A stretch of 64,000 bases of DNA. Source: Anaeromicrobium sediminis (GTDB lineage Bacteria > Bacillota > Clostridia > Peptostreptococcales > Thermotaleaceae). Under the pieces are notes generated by a model. It saw only the letters and a list, made by a program, of their open reading frames with translations. It was not told where the DNA came from and made no database searches. Below are positions 62,917 through 64,000 of the stretch, piece by piece (the stretch's first letter is position 1; every line of letters starts with the position of its first letter). The stretch spans positions 415 through 64,414 of the forward strand of contig NZ_NIBG01000024.1 of the NCBI RefSeq assembly GCF_002270055.1, given 5' to 3'. The position numbers and the translations under genes are program-made.

Positions 62917-63070
62917 AATAATTGTATCCTCCTAACGAAATAATATATAATATATATATCCTAAAAACTAAATTTTAATCTCTCAAAGCCTTATATTTTA
63001 CATTTGTATATTGACGACATTTGTTATATAATGACACTGGAGTATAATATAAAATGGATGGAGTGTTGAA

Positions 63071-64000
63071 ATGAAAATACCAAAACTAAAAATAGGTGAT
63101 TTAGTAGCTAACATGCCTATTGTGCAAGGTGGCATGGGAGTGGGCGTTTCCCTCTCTAACTTAGCTTCAGCCGTTGCTAACTGTGGTGGTATCGGCGTTA
63201 TATCAGCTGTTGAACCTGGTTTTAATTTAGATGATTATTATAAAGATAAATTTAAAGCTAATATGGAAGGTTTAACTTATCATATAAGAAAAGCAAAGGA
63301 ACTTGCTCCAGATGGAATTATTGGTGTAAATATTATGACAGTTCTTACAAACTTTGAAGAGATGGTAAAGCTCTCAGTAAAGGAAAAGGTTGACATTATA
63401 TTTGCAGGAGCAGGTATGCCTATGAAATTACCAGCTTTAGTAAAGGGATCCTTAACTAAAATAGCTCCTATAGTGTCTTCTGGCAAGGTTGCTAAATTAA
63501 TATGTAAGCAATGGGACAGAAAGCATAACTATATACCTGACGCTATCGTAGTAGAGGGACCAGAAGCAGGTGGGCATTTAGGATTCAGTCCTGAGCAATT
63601 AGAGCATAGAGAAGATTTTGCTTTAACGGATTTAGTTAAAGAGGTTTTAGAAGCTATAAAGCCTTTCGAAGAAAAATACAATAAAACAATTCCTGTAATA
63701 GCAGGCGGTGGACTTTATAGTGCAGAGGATATTTCAGAAGTATTAAAGGCTGGTGCTTCAGGAGTTCAAATGGCTACTAGATTTGTTGCCACAGAAGAGT
63801 GTGACGCAGCTATAGAGTTTAAAGAATCTTATGTAAATGCCACGGAAGATGATGTATATATTATAAAAAGTCCTGTTGGCCTACCAGGTAGAGCTATCTA
63901 CAATAAGTTCGTATCTGACGTATACGAAAATGGTAAACCTAAAGGAATTAAATGTGTAAACTGTATTAAAACCTGTAATCCTAAGGAAACTTTATACTGT
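63071..64000 (+). CDS. Nitronate monooxygenase / FabK-like flavoprotein (truncated by window end)
   Basis: The gene runs from ATG at 63071 past the window end, with 310 codons visible and no stop. It is an FMN-dependent TIM-barrel protein of the 2-nitropropane dioxygenase family. Signatures are MPIVQGGMGVGVSLSNLASA, GIGVISAVEPGFN, IFAGAGMPMKLP, VVEGPEAGGHLGF with the catalytic histidine, and IPVIAGGGLYSAEDISEVLK then GVQMATRFVATEE. Near the end it has a Cys cluster, CVNCIKTCNPKETLYC, common in clostridial members. FabK enoyl reductases are related; the Cys-rich tail and the separate context favour a nitronate monooxygenase-like protein of unknown physiological substrate. GGAG lies 9 bases before the ATG. 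Confidence 0.9.
   Translation, partial: MKIPKLKIGDLVANMPIVQGGMGVGVSLSNLASAVANCGGIGVISAVEPGFNLDDYYKDKFKANMEGLTYHIRKAKELAPDGIIGVNIMTVLTNFEEMVKLSVKEKVDIIFAGAGMPMKLPALVKGSLTKIAPIVSSGKVAKLICKQWDRKHNYIPDAIVVEGPEAGGHLGFSPEQLEHREDFALTDLVKEVLEAIKPFEEKYNKTIPVIAGGGLYSAEDISEVLKAGASGVQMATRFVATEECDAAIEFKESYVNATEDDVYIIKSPVGLPGRAIYNKFVSDVYENGKPKGIKCVNCIKTCNPKETLYC

Noticed and set aside
1-64000. tRNA or rRNA genes
   Set aside because: I looked for T-loop hallmarks such as GTTCGA and its complement in the gaps and found none in a cloverleaf context.

Overview
The window is AT-rich, low-GC DNA from an anaerobic, endospore-forming Firmicute of class Clostridia. The evidence is a B. subtilis-like sporulation and housekeeping gene order (ftsH-tilS-yabT-yabS-spoIIE, yabR-divIC-yabQ-yabP-rqcP-hup-mazG-yabM-spoVT, mfd-pth-prs-glmU-spoVG, purR), a sodium-pumping decarboxylase, and crotonase/3-hydroxybutyryl-CoA dehydrogenase. 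An Alkaliphilus/Anaeromicrobium-like lineage is plausible but not proven. I found no tRNA, rRNA, CRISPR array or intact insertion sequence. Nearly all genes from 181 to 45929 are on the minus strand.

181-4682 holds lysS, greA, dusB and birA. dusB appears to lack any AUG/GUG/UUG codon at its conserved N-terminus. 4824-19006 is a complete module for decarboxylating succinate to propionate. Read in the direction of transcription it encodes a sensor kinase and an NtrC-type regulator, an AspT/YidE-family carrier, a succinate-type CoA-transferase, a split B12-dependent methylmalonyl-CoA mutase with its MeaB chaperone, an epimerase, and the four-subunit biotin-dependent sodium-pumping decarboxylase. 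birA, which would biotinylate the carrier subunit, follows. Strong sigma-54 (-24/-12) sites lie in front of both the carrier gene and the CoA-transferase operon, and a 35-bp dyad lies about 170 bp upstream of the first. The module therefore looks like a self-contained sigma-54 regulon.

19145-37891 is the conserved sporulation/cell-division block, with asparaginase and a Ppx/GppA phosphatase inserted between yabR and spoIIE. 37987-45185 holds mfd, pth, prs, glmU and spoVG. 45576-48531 is an accessory insertion (hxlR, iron alcohol dehydrogenase, an EamA transporter of foreign-looking composition) between spoVG and purR. 48599-64000 is mixed: purR, murC, an LCP wall ligase, a SIMPL protein, crt-hbd with a Rex-like operator, aspartokinase under a lysine riboswitch, a cysteine-rich zinc-ribbon protein, a metallo-beta-lactamase-fold hydrolase, an lrgAB-diguanylate cyclase operon, thiol peroxidase and a truncated nitronate monooxygenase-like gene.

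Two families of dispersed intergenic elements are the most novel feature. R1 has four copies (one cut by the window edge) of 161-164 bp. Its ends differ between copies but are always complementary within a copy, and its core is conserved and shows compensatory changes. R2 has three copies of about 170-177 bp. Each starts in the T-tract of an intrinsic terminator, contains an invariant hairpin, and ends in a terminator-like hairpin upstream of yabP, spoVT or spoVG. All copies of both families lie in the same orientation as the surrounding genes.
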